NCBI GenBank assembly: GCA_014529385.2
Contig: CM043958.1
Location: 77,314,669-77,378,668, forward strand
Origin: Adiantum capillus-veneris
Taxonomy: Eukaryota; Streptophyta; Polypodiopsida; Polypodiales; Pteridaceae
Direction: 5' to 3'
DNA length: 64,000 nt
This document shows positions 1 to 11,829 of the stretch, piece by piece. The notes under the pieces are model-generated. The model ran no database searches. It saw nothing but the letters and a program-made list of their open reading frames with translations, and was not told the DNA's origin. Made by a program: the position numbers and the translations under genes. Numbering within the stretch: the first letter of the stretch is position 1; the number at the start of each line of letters is the position of its first letter.

Positions 1-266
1 TTGACCTTTGGGTACAACCTTTGAATTTTGGAACCTTAGCATTTTGGAAGTCTTAATGGGCTAAACCTTAGGGTCTTTTTAAGCCCATTGTTGCACATTG
101 CTCTTTTGCAGATGGCCCCCCCCTTTGGATCCCTACTGTGGCCGGTGTACCAACTTAACCAATATTCTAGATTTTTTTCCCCTGGCACTTCCCCGTACTT
201 CCCCATATTAAATGATCAGTTTAACATGAGAAAATCATTTAGGAGAATAAGATATTAGTTATTATG
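1..266. other. Unassigned left edge
   Basis: I see no coding or repeat signature that I can name here. The homology of the neighbouring LINE fragment stops abruptly near 267, so this stretch is either the flank of that fragment or part of another element cut by the window edge. Confidence 0.4.
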
Positions 267-680
267 ACAGGAGCACTACCAACCAAGAAAGCCACTGTCT
301 TTATCCACTTGATTAGTGCGCCTGATGCACAACAAAAAGTCTCAAGAGCCTGCTCACACCTGTGAAGATTGGCCTCCTGGCTGTCCAAGTACAAAGTTGA
401 GTCGTCTGCAAACTCAGCATCGAGTAGCTCGTCGCCCCGAATAGGGAGCGCTAAGCCACGTAGACCAACCTGCTGTGAAACCAAAAAATTGCTCATTGCC
501 TCAGCATAGAACAGAAAGTGGAAGGGGGCATGAGAGCATCCCTGTCTGACCTAACGTATGAGCATGAAACGATCACCTCTACCACCTGCCAAAAGTACAC
601 CACTGTGTGCCCGTTTGTAAAGAGCAGACACACCTCTGATCCAGGCATGTGAGAAGCCCGTCTTGCATAGAGTGCCCTCA
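267..680 (-). mobile_element. Internal reverse-transcriptase fragment of a LINE (LINE-3 family)
   Basis: The minus strand encodes part of a non-LTR reverse transcriptase, including the catalytic motif FADDSTLYL and the preceding RQGC block. It matches the LINE at 35882-38644 almost codon for codon, from the words GAGGGCACTC (near 680) to GCTCCTGT (near 267). Both the 5' and the 3' parts of the LINE are missing, so this is an internal fragment. One in-frame TAG at 551-553 lies just before the RQGC block where the other copy reads on. At the 680 side the reading frame runs straight on from the Gag-protease element, giving a short hybrid ORF (551-817). It is dead as a gene; its interest lies in the junction. 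Confidence 0.8.
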
Positions 681-926
681 AAAATAGAAGATGAAGACTG
701 AGCCGCCTCTTGCAACTTTGAAACATCATGGGCTAGTGTCTGATCTATGTGAAAATGAGCATACTCTTCTTGTAACCATCCTGGTGGAAGCTCCTCAAAG
801 GGTAAGTTCTGAGACATAGCAGAGTGCCTTGGCGTGGTTGGAGAGTCGGGTGAAAGGAGGCTAAGGGAAGAGGTGAGACAGTGGTGAACTCCTGCAAAGG
901 AGATTTCTTTCCCCTTCTATGATGTG

Positions 927-2017
927 TTATAGGTTCACCGAGGCCGATGGCTTCCATCGAGGGCCAACAGAAGTATGGTCCTCATTGATTGCCACACTTG
1001 CATCTGGAGGATGCAAGTCATTGATCTCAGCTAGAGGAGCATGGAAAGAGGGTGTATCCTCACGCAAGGGTTGAGTAGATACCACATAGCACGGCAGCGA
1101 GGTGGTAGCCTCCATCAACTGCAGAAGATCTTCATCGCACCCATCAGGTGTGGTAGGCTGCTCCAAGTCAGGGTTGGACTCCACTGACAAAGAACTATGA
1201 TGAACCACTAGATGCATACCTCCTTCAAGTCGAATTGGTTGCATTGGGGAGCCAAGAGTATGTATCCACATGGTGTCGTTTGCCCAATCGTGGATTGCCT
1301 TTGTGTGCCGCAACCAAGGTCTACCGATGAGCAAGGGAAAACCTCCCTCAACCTGGGAAAGACGAACCACAACAAAATCCAAGTTAAACGTGAAGTCTTG
1401 TACCTGCATATGCACCTTGTCTACTATGCCCACTTGGTACAGGGCAGGTAGGTTGCAGACCTAAAGCCAATGTAATGAACTCCGGCATCAGATTGATGCC
1501 AGATCCACCATCAACAATGACACCGGAAAATTAGCGCCCAAGAATAGATACAGTGAGACAAGGACTCTTGTAATCGGTGAGGGGAGGGGCAAGAAAGGAA
1601 ATCCGGTAGGACTCTGAGGGCTGAACATGGAGGTGCCCGCCACCAGGTTCAGCACTATAGAGACTGAATGACTGTAAGGGTGTCACTTCTTAGATTTGCA
1701 TCGAGCCGGAGCATGTCATAAAGTGACACTTGCTGAAAGGTGTTCTTCAAGATGGCTTCTGCTGTCGGCTTGGTTCCTTTGATCTGGGTTTCCTTTGCTC
1801 TTTTGATCTGTTGTAAGTCAGCCACTGCTTCCAAGGAGGCCCCATCAATATCAGTTAGCATGGAGGGAGGGCGGCTTTTAACGCTAGTGAATTGCTCATC
1901 AGTTGGGTCAGGTGTACTAGGTTGTGGAAGTGGAGATGGACGAAGTGGACCTTTTGGAAGGCTGAGACAAAGAGCTGCTCTTTGTGCCCGAGTGAGGACG
2001 CCAGCAGGCTCCTCCAC
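927..2017 (-). pseudogene. Retropepsin (aspartic protease) part of TR-GAG copy 1
   Basis: The C-terminal half (927-1433) carries the typical protease tail LIGRPWLRHTKAIHDW, and the same order of blocks is seen in copy 2 at 39702-40856. The active-site region near 1500-1540 reads FSGVIVDGGSGINLM. DGGS in place of DSGS is shared by both copies and is common in plant Ty3 proteases. An in-frame TAA at 1531-1533 sits just before this motif, and further frame changes separate 1655-2017 from the rest. In an active element this enzyme would cut the Gag polyprotein inside the particle. Here it cannot be made in one piece. Confidence 0.7.
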
Positions 2018-2339
2018 TTGCTATGGCCTATCCTTAGGGGTAACCACATGAGTAGCAGGGGACGGCTAAGGGATGGTGCTTACTGCTTTCAGGTTGAGAT
2101 TTGGAAACGTGAAGTCTTGTTGGTTCTGACTTGGGCCTGAAGACGTGGATGCCCTTTGCTTGGGACAATCTTTACTGTAGTTTTACTGTATTGGTCCTTA
2201 GCCTCAGGGCAATGATGGCAAGGAGGGGACCCTTCAGGTAAAGAACATTTGCTTTGATAATACTCATATTCTCTGCATTTGTAGCATAAAATGGGCCGAT
2301 TTGATGGACGAAACGGGGACGAGGTGGTCTTTGCTCCTG

Positions 2340-3252
2340 CTACATAGAGGTGGAGGCTGAGGTGTAGAAGCCTTGAGGGGCTGAGAGAGCATTGGCATGA
2401 TAAAAACTTTGAGACGGAAAAGTGCTTGGCATATCTTGCATAGGAGGGGTATTCAACAAAGGTGGCATGTGGTTTGGATGGCCATAGGGAGAAATCATGT
2501 TGGATGCAGGTGCTAGCCCTTGTTGAAGAGTAGGACCAAGACTTTGTTGTATTTGTCGCAATCCTTTGAGGTAGTAGTAATCCTTATCCTCATGTCTTGC
2601 CTTTTCACAAAAGTGGCAATAAGCCCGAAGGGGGCATTCAAGTGCAGGGTGCCCTGGAGAGCGGCATGAGCTACACCAGACCATAGCCTTAGTCTCCTGA
2701 TGAGACTTGAGCTCTTCTAGCTCGCGCTTGATCTGTTCCAACGCCTCGTGATGTGGAGGCTTCTGTTGTCTAAGAGAGAAGGACCTCTCCTCTTGAAGAG
2801 CTCGTTGTAGCTTTAGGGCTTCTAGTTCCCTGCGTAAAGAAGTCAAGGGGTCAGATGGATTTTAACTCCTCAAGGGTGGCTTCAGGTCGGAGACTCTCTC
2901 TGAGTTTTTGTTGGGAAGTCTTAGGAAGAGCCTTCTCTACCCATTTCTTGACCATAAATTCGCCTGGTTGCTGGGGAATCTTAGCAGCCAGAGATTCTTG
3001 GAAGTCCCCTATTCTGAAGGCTTTACAGAAATGCTTTCGTAATGTAGCCCAAGTCGTAAAATGGTTCTCAGCAAACTGACTATACCATTTATCAGCTAGG
3101 CCATCCAACGTTGATGGGAAGAGCACTAGGTAGGCGTCTTCTCTGTTGAGCCCACGACCCCTGCAGAGAGAGACAAATCTCCCAGCATGGTCGTCTGCAT
3201 CCTCTGTGGAGAGTCCTCTAAAAGTCGGAAACTTTATATTTACCTTAGCCAA
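2340..3252 (-). pseudogene. Gag and zinc-knuckle region of TR-GAG copy 1
   Basis: The segment 3252-2851 is a retrotransposon Gag (capsid-like) domain with the blocks DDHAGRFVSLCRGRG and LADKWYSQFAENHFTTWATL. The segment 2846-2340 adds a charged helical stretch and a knuckle-like CSSCRSPGHPALEC. Compared with copy 2 it lacks about 25 residues after GDFQE and about 40 codons between the two segments, which also shifts the frame. A second knuckle cluster is decayed to about 2160. Positions 2894-2909 hold CTCTCTCTGAGTTTTT, the intact form of the site where LINE-3 entered copy 2. Gag would form the cytoplasmic particle and bind the RNA. Confidence 0.75.
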
Positions 3253-3632
3253 GACGCTTGTGAGCTCCTCCCTGGCCGTCTGGGCAGGAGCCTAGTGGTG
3301 CTCAAGGGCTTGCTGTAACACAGTGGTTGAGCACTTTGCTGGGGAAGGTGACCAAGGAGGTGTAGAACTGGTTGAAGAAATGGAGGTAGTCGCGTGAAAA
3401 GAAGGTAGGGGTAATGGGGTTGATGGACTTCTGCTTGGCACAAAGGGTTGACACTTTCTGTGGTAGTACTTCAGAGGACTTACCAGTGGACTTTGTCGAT
3501 CCTTGGACCGCCTCGCATGTGTCATGCAGTAATCGAATCAACCCAAGCTTTGGGCAACTAAGACTTTAGACTGAGGTGGTCCAGACTCCACTAGACCAAT
3601 GCGAGTGACCAACATGAGCGACTAGACCAAGA

Positions 3633-3704
3633 CGAGTGACTGGACCGGGGCGAGTAACTAGTCCGGGACGAGTGACTAGGCCAGGGCGAGTGACTAGACC
3701 AGCT
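3633..3704. repeat. 18-bp tandem repeat, four units, in the TR-GAG leader
   Basis: Four consecutive 18-bp units start at 3633, 3651, 3669 and 3687, each a variant of CGAGTGACTAGACCAGGG. Weaker units lie on the left. It occupies the leader between LTR and gag. The corresponding place in copy 2 holds a longer tandem repeat that also uses CTAGACC words. Confidence 0.8.
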
Positions 3705-3877
3705 GGTCGAGTTGGTCGAGAGGAAGCTGGACTAGACCAAGCTAGACTTGGATCATAGCAGGTGAGACCAACAAACCAACACAGGCGAGAGCTTAAACCA
3801 GCTAGTTTCTCAACCTGGCAATGGAGTGAGACTTCAGTTGAGGTCCCACCGGGCAGCGTGCCAAAAATGAGAGCACC

Positions 3878-4451
3878 TCTAGCGGAGAGAATGTGTCGTG
3901 CTCTCTACAGTGGGTGCTCTTCAGTGCAGTGTACGTGGAATCTCACTCCAACACGATGAAAACACAGAAGACAATGAATAACACAGCAAAACACGACTCA
4001 GCGGTAGAACTGAACAACATGGGACTCGACTAACTCCAAGAGACCAGTACAGACCCTGGCATGGCAGCACACTCAGCTCCAGCCCAGAACTCACAGGTAT
4101 AGTGGGGGTGTCGAGGCTCAATTGTGCAGGGGTGGTGTAGACGTATTGTGCGTGAACTCCAGATACTACACTCAAGAACTGATGACCATACGAAGAAGAT
4201 GATGATACCTTGATCGAAACCAACTATGGATATATACAATCATGAAGAGACACCAACGGCAGCAAAATATCCACTCCAGCTAAGTGTATCTCTGAACTGT
4301 GATGGTGGTGCGCTGGCCACGGTGTTGACTGGACCACCACCCGTATCCCTGCCACGTGTCATCGACCAGGCAAGAGTCCGTCCAGTATGAACCCCAACCC
4401 AACTATAACTAATTGCCTATCCCGTGCTAGTGACACTGTAGCCCTGCTACC
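3878..4451 (-). repeat. 5' LTR of TR-GAG copy 1
   Basis: On the minus strand the repeat begins TGGTAGCAGGGCTACAGTG at 4451 and ends CCGCTAGA at 3878, giving 574 bp. It aligns along its length with the LTR pair of copy 2 (34048-34631 and 41931-42521). The terminal CA seen in copy 2 has become GA here. It would hold the promoter and polyadenylation signals. The leader beyond it starts GGTGCTCTCATTTTTGGCA, shared with copy 2 and with a fragment at 51765. Confidence 0.7.
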
Positions 4452-6881
4452 ATTGTCATTTATTTTATTTTTACTTGTTTTCCCCAAAACTCTTGAAAAG
4501 TTGCAAGTGGACATTGCATGGCTAGTGTGAAACGTTTGCGGCCAAACGGGTTTCTCACATTGGGAATCTAGGTCGGTCAGTCTAGGACTAGTCGGGCCAA
4601 TTAGCACTGAATGCTGATGAGTATGGAATCCTGTGTGAACCAAATGGAATTTGGGCCATTCAGCAAGTCACTTACAACTTTATAAATTGGTGGGAACTAG
4701 AAATTAAACCAAAAGGAGAAAATTTGACACATGGCAGTAGGAGAGCAACCTACAAGTCAACAGACACCCTCCAGACTCTCATCCCAAGAGGGGGCGCCCA
4801 AAAATGAGAGAGAAAGGCTGATTTTTAACATAAGTGACCTACAGTGTGTTGAGTAGTGCGTGCAGGTTCACAGCTTTAATAGAAAGCTTGCCTTCTCCTC
4901 TGTCTCATGTAGCGTGATGATTTTCTCTCGTGCATCTCTCTCTCCCAGTTACACATATGGTAATGTCCCACTAGTTCGGCTACTCAGATGATCATGTAGA
5001 GTTCTCGGGGTTTTATGTGCGTTTGCCAAGGCAAGAGCCTTCTAAATAGGTACCGGCTTAGCTAATTGCTAATCCCCCACAGATACGCACAGTTTCATCT
5101 TAAAGGATTGCAAAAACGGAGAGTTTTCTCACGTGAAAACTTGTCTGATTCAAAGAAGAACTGTCCCATTGTGTGCGGGAGCTCTTGGGACACGCGTAGA
5201 CGTGTTTGCTTGGCTCAAAAAGGTCCAAAACAGAGAATTACAGCCAGCTGTGTTTTTCTGCAGTCTTAGGGTTTCGCAACTAAACTGCAACAAATCACCA
5301 TGGGAGCCACGGCGAGGCCATTCTGTTACAGCTCACCAAAAAGCTTCTACAATGCGAGGGAATCCATCCTAGAGGTGTACTTTTGACCTACAGGGGTTTT
5401 GGTGCCGTTATGTTGCGGAAATCAGGTCGAAAACCTGCGATTTCAGCCCTTGACAGGTTTGAACAGCACGCTGAGAGTTTGATATCAGTGTTCGGATCGT
5501 CCATTTTCAGTTGAATAAAGAAACACCGAAAGGAGCGCCATCTTTGAGGCCTGCAGGGTGTCTATCTTCGTGTGCACAGTGATGATCTAGTCGCTTGACG
5601 CATCTACATTCTCTTTTCTTCTCAGCGCTCTGTCTAAAGTTAACAGGTAATTGAATTAGTACCACCTTCTACTATGTACAGACCGATTATATATTGTATA
5701 GTCCACGAGAAAATAAAAGTCTGCCACATCAACAACAGGGTCATATGCTGCCACCTCTTCAATCCGTACAGCACCATGAATCTTGCAACAAATCTTGCCA
5801 CAATTCACAGCACATTCCACTCAGCTTTGACCTTCGGGTTCTTCTCGAGTCGGAGTAATTGCTCTCGATTACGCATGCAAAACAAACATAGCACCAATAA
5901 TCTATAGACACCGACTCCATGCAGCGATGCCAATGACCATCCACATGATAGTACACTCACGAACCATACACTAGCACATATCTGATTGACTGTGAATTTC
6001 GGACAAGTAGTAATGAAATTTTCATCTTAGTTTGCATTGGAATGCATGACTTGAATCTTGATGACATCACCCATGAGCTTCAGCCTTGAAATCCTCCTCT
6101 CCATGAGGCAAGCATTTCAACTGTCAAATGTGTAATCACTTTGCCTTTGAGCCCCTTGGGTCAAGTGACTATCGCGAGTGACTAACTCTATCTTTTGTCT
6201 TTCATCAGGCCAAGCATGTGGTCTTGGCATATTTTGCTGATACGATGCAACAATTTGTTTTTTTAGTTTGTACTATTACATTAGAACATTTCCTTTAAAA
6301 CTTTTCAAAAAGTGAGCTTAAATCTTGTGATTTTCTACACATCTTTACTCCTTGACTTTGGGCTATCTTGGTGGTCCTGCTCTATTCACCAATCGTTTGT
6401 GTAGAATCTATGTGCTCCCATGTAGGATTTCTTTCTTGATCATCCATGAATGTTCTCTTATCATGTTTTGCAAATAGACATAGAAGTTTATTATATAAAG
6501 TTCCATTGTTAAATATGATGTGTCTTTTCAAAAGTGTCGATGAGTAATCATAAGTTTTGCGATTTTGTATATTCTATATATCCTTAATTCCTAAGTTTGG
6601 TTGTCCATGTGCTTGTTCCTTGTCCACCATTTATGTTGCCTTGAATGCTCCATGAACAAAATTGAGCTTGAAAATTTTTATGCTTGTAGCAACGACTTCC
6701 AGAATTCGCATCTCATCAACTTCACCAATGGATTAATGGTGAAAACAATTATAGGTATGCTTTCCATGTACCTAAAACCTTCTAATGGCTATTATGGTTT
6801 ATATACCTAACAAGTAAGTTGTGTTGCCCTTGGCTTGCAACTATTTTTGGCCCTTTTACGCATTTAGTTCATGTATATATT
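4452..6881. other. Unassigned region with a possible LTR remnant
   Basis: No gene is recognised. Near 4782-4810 a purine tract AAGAGGGGGCGCCC is followed by a TG, and an AATAAA-like site lies near 5514. The stretch from about 4811 to 5650 could therefore be a solo or 3' LTR of another element, but I see no partner copy. The part 5650-6880 is AT-rich without a coding signature. Short ORFs here (for example 5066-5372 and 6601-6810) have no recognisable motif and I do not call them genes. Confidence 0.3.
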
Positions 6882-6916
6882 CACGCACGCACGCGCACAC
6901 ACACACACATACACAC
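6882..6916. repeat. (CA)n microsatellite with CACG units
   Basis: A run of CACGCACG turning into CACACACA lies directly beyond the poly(A)-like 3' end of the minus-strand LINE that starts at 6925. Seen from the LINE, its A-rich tail is followed by (TG)n. Confidence 0.85.
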
Positions 6917-7139
6917 TATTTTTTGTAATGTGAGATTGAATTACAAATGGGAAATCTCAAGGCGAGGAAAACCCATAGAAAGTATTACAAACTGTAACTC
7001 AGAAACAGTCAAAGTAGATCTGGTAATGGCTAATAGGGAGCTCGTCCAAGTCATAGGCAACTTGAAGAGACTGTCTAAGAGATATCTTGAAAAAAGAAAC
7101 ATATTCCACTTGAATTTGTTGAAACATGAGGGAATTCCG

Positions 7140-10100
7140 TGCTCTCCACACTGTCCATAGTACTCAGAATCTAACCCAGCCGAAAAAGTATGCATACAAA
7201 CCGAAGCAAAGGCAGAAGCACTCGAAAGATACAGAAAAATTTACCAAATTGTAAGCTAGGGAAACGCGAGCGAAGAGCTGAAGAGATGCTATCCACAAAC
7301 TGTCGCGTACGAGAACAAGACCACAGTAGATGTGGAATATTCTCAATGCTTGCACCATAGCGATCGCATCGCAAAGAGGCCAATCTCCTAGAGCGCAATA
7401 ATTTGCCAGGTGGAAGAACCCCAACAATACATCTCCACATAAACAATCGCTCCTTGAGAGGTAGCTTAGTATGCCACACTTTCATAGCTTTACCCCGCCA
7501 CCAAGTAGCGCTTTTATTCATATTCCATACCTTGTTACAGTTTTCTTGGATCCAAGAAGATGACTGCAAATGATAGTACACTTTCTTTGCAAATATCGAA
7601 CCAATCGAAGAATCGGCGTAGAGCTAATCGCAAATTCGATTATCTTCAACCAACGGTGGGATGGGAGATATAGAGTCGACCAACTCCTTAATGGTGTCCC
7701 ACATGTGCCTATAGTGTAACACCAATCCAAACGTAAGAGCAGCCTGTCTGAACAAGAGCACCCGTCCTTCAACATCTATCACATCTGTTATCATGTCATT
7801 ACCTTTGTGGCAGAGAAAGTAAGCCTGTCTAGGAGAGCGTTGAACAAGAGTCTGATCAAAAACTCTACTCCAATGCAAACTCTCCAGTCGAAGTGAATTT
7901 CCACAGGCGTCATCTCTACCATTTCACAACAATTCCCTCATGACCAACTTCCAATCTGCCACTAGACTGGAAGCAAAGGGACATCCCAGAATTGTAGCTT
8001 CAGCTTTACCAAAAACCACATCCCAATACGACGGCTGCCAATGGCCGAAGGCTGGCGTGGAAACCACGTGAGAGCACCAAAACGCAAGCATCTGCGTCCA
8101 GGGCTGTTTTTGCTCAACCAGCACCAACAACAAAGTAGCCTTCCTTGCCATAACATGAGAACACAAATGAAGGATATTCAGACCACCACAACGTTTTGGA
8201 GTACAGAGATTATCCATCGCAAGCAATCGCATGCCCTTTTTGTGAGAGGAAGTGGACCAGAAGTGCTCCAGAGCCCGAGACATGAAATCCCGAAGACGAC
8301 GGGGTGGCCAATGCAACAATGGCAGGAAAAGTTGCATGTATGCCACCAAAATAGATCACACTATTCTGAGTCTTACATGGAGCGGCCAGGTAGACAATTC
8401 CCAATAATGCAATTTAGACCTCAGTTTATTCTCAAACCATTGCAACAACTTTGCATTGTTAACCGACCAAGCCAACAAATAACCAAGATACCTCACAATT
8501 TGATCAGGCTTCACTATCTCACCTAGCCATAACATAGCATGCCAATCCATTCGATGCAACGGCAACAATTTAGATTTTCAGAAATTCACTTGCAGACCTG
8601 CAGCCAACCCATAAACATGTACTGCTTCCATAACACAACGAACATCCTCAGGTTGATTTCTAGGCTAAAACATGGAGTCATCCGCATACGCTTGTGCCAC
8701 AAAATGATCATAAGCTGGCAGTTGCAATCCATGTAGGCGACCAGATGCTGTTAAGGAGTCTAGATACAACAGCAGAGGATGTGTAGCAATAGCATATAAC
8801 ATGGCACTCAAAGGGCATCCTTGCCTGACCGATCGACCAAGATCTCATAACCAAGTCAGCTCACCGTCAAGAATTCCGGCAGATTCACTGTGTTCATAAA
8901 GAAAATAGACTACCCGACGCATCTTGGGCCCAAATCCCAAAGCCGTCACGATCTGAGTAATGAAGTCCCAATGAACAGTGTCAAATGCTTTCTCTATATA
9001 TCAATCTGCATGATAAGCACATCTTATCCAGTATATTTTGCATACTCAATTCAAATAAAATCGTTAGCAATATTATCCATAATTTACCGACGAGGAATAA
9101 ATCCATACTGAGCCGGATATATTCCGGAAAACAAATGGTCAGCAACACGTGTAGCTATCAATTTTGACAACAATTTGTAAGCGACCGGCATGAGCGTTAT
9201 TGGATGCCAATGTGAAGTATGCACACAATGCTTGCTTAGGCAACAATTTCACCAGTCCTTTCCACAATTGCCGCAAAGATTGTGTGGTCCATGCATGATT
9301 TATCATGAAAAGGAGAGGTTGCTTAAGGGATTCCCAAAAGCGAAGGAAAAATTTAACCATAAGCCCGTCCCATCCAGGCGATTTCCAATGACCAAGATGC
9401 AACAAACTCTCGTGCAACTCATCCTTGTTAAAAGTGGCCTCAAGGGTAGCTACATCATTCATTGTCAATATAGGATGTACATAAGACAACAATAATTGTC
9501 TAGCTTACAAAACCTCACTTGAGGGAGCCTTAGGCTTGGCAAAAACTCGTTGAAAATGATCCACCATTGAGTCCGCCAATTGACTTTTCATGGTTGTCCA
9601 TTGCCCAGCCTCGTCTTTAACCCTTTTGATAGAGGCGGATGTCCTCGAATGATGCAAATGCTTAAAGAATTGTTTTGATGAACAATCTTTATCCATAAAA
9701 GTGTATTGCCTAGATCTAATTTTCCATTTTTCAAGTTTCCTCTTTAGCTGCGCATAATTCCTCTTGTTCTAAATCACTAAGAGTTCTTATCTTCTTGCAC
9801 TTTATTTCTCAACTGGCACATATACCATGAACCATAATCCTTTTTGACTGCCTAGATGCACATGACAAAACGATACCAAGCCACATCCACATCAATAAAC
9901 ATATGAGAGACAAGTGGGGGAATTTCCGCTTCAATCAAAGTTTGAAATGCCCTATGTGAAAGATATGCATTATTAATATGCAACAACCGCTTACGAAGGA
10001 GCGGGAAATCTACATCTAATGCCTCAAAATAGACCCAGAGCCAAAGAGGAAAATGATCAGATAAGGTGAAAGAACGATCAATCCTCATATCACATGCAAA

Positions 10101-10745
10101 CATATCATATTGCGGAGTGCCCAGTAGATACCAACGATCCAATCGTGCTCTATATCCAGAGTGAGCATTATGAGTAAATGTATAACGCCGCTCTAAGGAG
10201 TGCGTGCTGGCCCATACATCCAAGACACCCGTATTACTGACCATAGCATCCCAACATATGCTAATGATCAGTTGTATTGTCTGTGTTTGCAGGTGCATTA
10301 TTAAAATCCCCACACCAAAAAGCACGTGAACGCCAAGGGTATTTGACCAACTCTTGCCAAAGATGACTTCTTTGTGCCGATGGGATATAAGCATAAATAC
10401 CAACAAATTCCAAAATATTCCCTTGGACAAGACATTGAACTACCATCCAACATCCCACCCGATCATTATGGGCTAAAACCGGCTTCAATTCATGACGCAC
10501 CATCATCAAAACGTCCAAGAAAGAACCAGTACCAGCGTAAGCAATCCATAATCCCGCATAATACGAAGATTGACCAACAAAATCATGCTGATTATGCTCC
10601 TGTAACACCACTATATCTGCTTTATTTGTATGTACATAATGCCAAATTAACTTTCCACTTGTCGTGGTTGCATAATCCGCGCACATTATCCGTAAAGCAT
10701 CTAAGAAGAGAATGCATCTGTACAGTATTTACAAGAGAAGCATGA
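7140..10745 (-). pseudogene. ORF2 of L1-a: endonuclease, reverse transcriptase, zinc-binding C-terminus
   Basis: The APE-type endonuclease is at 10740-10000 with VVLQEHNQHD (catalytic E), FWCGDFNNAP (D and N) and TLSDHFPLW (SDH). The RT begins near 9450 with HWKSPGWDGLMVKFF, the fingers motif. The palm and thumb follow through 9139-8356 in broken frames. The block at 8349-7924 and the WHTKLPLKERLFMWRC motif (7581-7171) with CDRYGASIENIPHLLW mark the zf-RVT domain at the C-terminus. The protein would nick DNA and copy the LINE RNA at the target. It is spread over at least seven open segments, so no full product is possible. Confidence 0.75.
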
Positions 10746-10755
10746 GGCACTATCA

Positions 10756-11720
10756 TCAAGTGGTATTGCCCATGGGCACATCTGCTTCCATACTAACAGT
10801 CAATAAAGTGGACTCCATATGCGTTCCTTGGTTGGGATTCTGATGCAGCAGCAATGACACAGATGTCGATCCAAGTAGAGCATCTTTATATGAGTGTACC
10901 ACTTTGTCCCACGCTTCAACGAGCGACTTGTGATCATGAGATATAGATGCAAAAGGTCCACCACTTCTCGCATCCAAAGCAGGCACATAATTTCTTGAAA
11001 TAGGCAAAACACCGAGGCTTAACTGGCTTCTTTGGAGTTTGCCAACCATCAATACAATCTGCCATTTTGGCTTTACCCTTGGTATCTGCCTTTGCAGTAG
11101 GATGTACATTAGGCATGCTTTTATTTTGATCTTTTCCCTGTTTGGCATGCATGCTTCCATTAGCTTCCCCCATATATGATCTCACAAATGAAGAGGAGGG
11201 AAAGACAACATGGGTTCCAGATGCAAGAACAGCAGAGGGTGGTAGTTTCAGCAAAGATTCTTGGCATTTAGAGTGCATATGGCCAAATTTTCCACAACTG
11301 AAACATGCACTTGCAAATTTTTTCCATTTGAATTTAAACGGCCTTTTGCCTATTATTGGATCACCAGAGTCAACCTTTATTCCTGACGGCATCAACTTAT
11401 CCATATTCCACAATACACAAAATCAATTGAAATTAGTATCCAAGTTTGAGGGGCATATCACTTTGTCCAACTGAGCGGCTAGGAGAGGCAAGAAATGCTT
11501 CCCAAGTTCGTGGAAATCCAACTATTTCCACCCAAACTAAGCACCTGTGTCATATCAAGCTTTGATAGTCTTTAGTAAGTGCCCATGGCAATACATGTGT
11601 CATTTGCATATTGAAAAACAAGGGCGACATTTCCAATAATTGCGAGCGGGCTGCCATGTCTGCCAGTAACACCTCATAAAAACCACGGGCAAGCTTGTCT
11701 TTTCAATAGAAAATCAACCC
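10756..11720 (-). pseudogene. ORF1 of L1-a: RNA-binding protein with DUF4283-like part and CCHC knuckle
   Basis: Translation of about 11700-11480 in shifting frames gives words such as FYEVLLADM, LPWALTKDYQ and VWVEIVGFPRTWEAFL, which resemble the DUF4283 domain of plant LINE ORF1. It is followed by FKFKWKKFASACFSCGKFGH (11413 frame), a CX2CX4HX4C knuckle. The tail is basic and low in complexity. In active LINEs this protein coats the RNA. The start lies in decayed sequence and is not fixed. At least two frameshifts are present. Confidence 0.6.
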
Positions 11721-11829
11721 ATTGACCTAGCATCTTGCAAGGGAAGAACAAAATGACCGCATTCAACGCATACTGTGCAACCGGATCCATAAGCTACTGA
11801 ACCGGAATAACCACTTACACACACACACT

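Larger units (their letters stand above)
681..4451 (-). mobile_element. TR-GAG copy 1: LTR retrotransposon with gag and protease only
   Basis: Reading on the minus strand, the order is 5' LTR (4451-3878), leader with short tandem repeats, Gag, zinc knuckles, retropepsin, then a junction with a LINE fragment at 680. It is a diverged relative of the complete element at 34048-42521. No RT, RNase H or integrase is present. The 3' LTR is not seen before the window edge, so the element is truncated or extends to the left. Several frameshifts and stops make it inactive. It preserves the gag site that is interrupted by a LINE in copy 2. Confidence 0.75.
6925..11740 (-). mobile_element. L1-type LINE, copy L1-a, decayed
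   Basis: On the minus strand the order is ORF1 (DUF4283-like part and CCHC knuckle), ORF2 with endonuclease, reverse transcriptase and a C-terminal zinc-binding RT-associated domain, then a 3' end with ATTTCCCATTTGTAATTCA and an A-rich tail. This is the layout of plant L1 elements. Copy L1-b on the plus strand (16722-21232) is its closest relative in the window and aligns over the whole ORF2. Many stops and indels make it a fossil. The 5' boundary is set by where ORF1 homology fades and is uncertain. Confidence 0.8.

Noticed and set aside
5066-5372. Overlapping plus-strand ORFs of 67 and 79 codons
   Set aside because: No recognisable motif, no second copy, and ORFs of this length are expected by chance in unassigned DNA.
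6601-7160. Plus-strand ORFs of 69 and 113 codons
   Set aside because: The second one runs through a (CA)n repeat and then antisense to the L1-a 3' end, so it is a shadow. The first lacks any motif.
8041-8526. 161-codon plus-strand ORF
   Set aside because: It is antisense to the L1-a ORF2 C-terminal coding, which has clear matches to L1-b.
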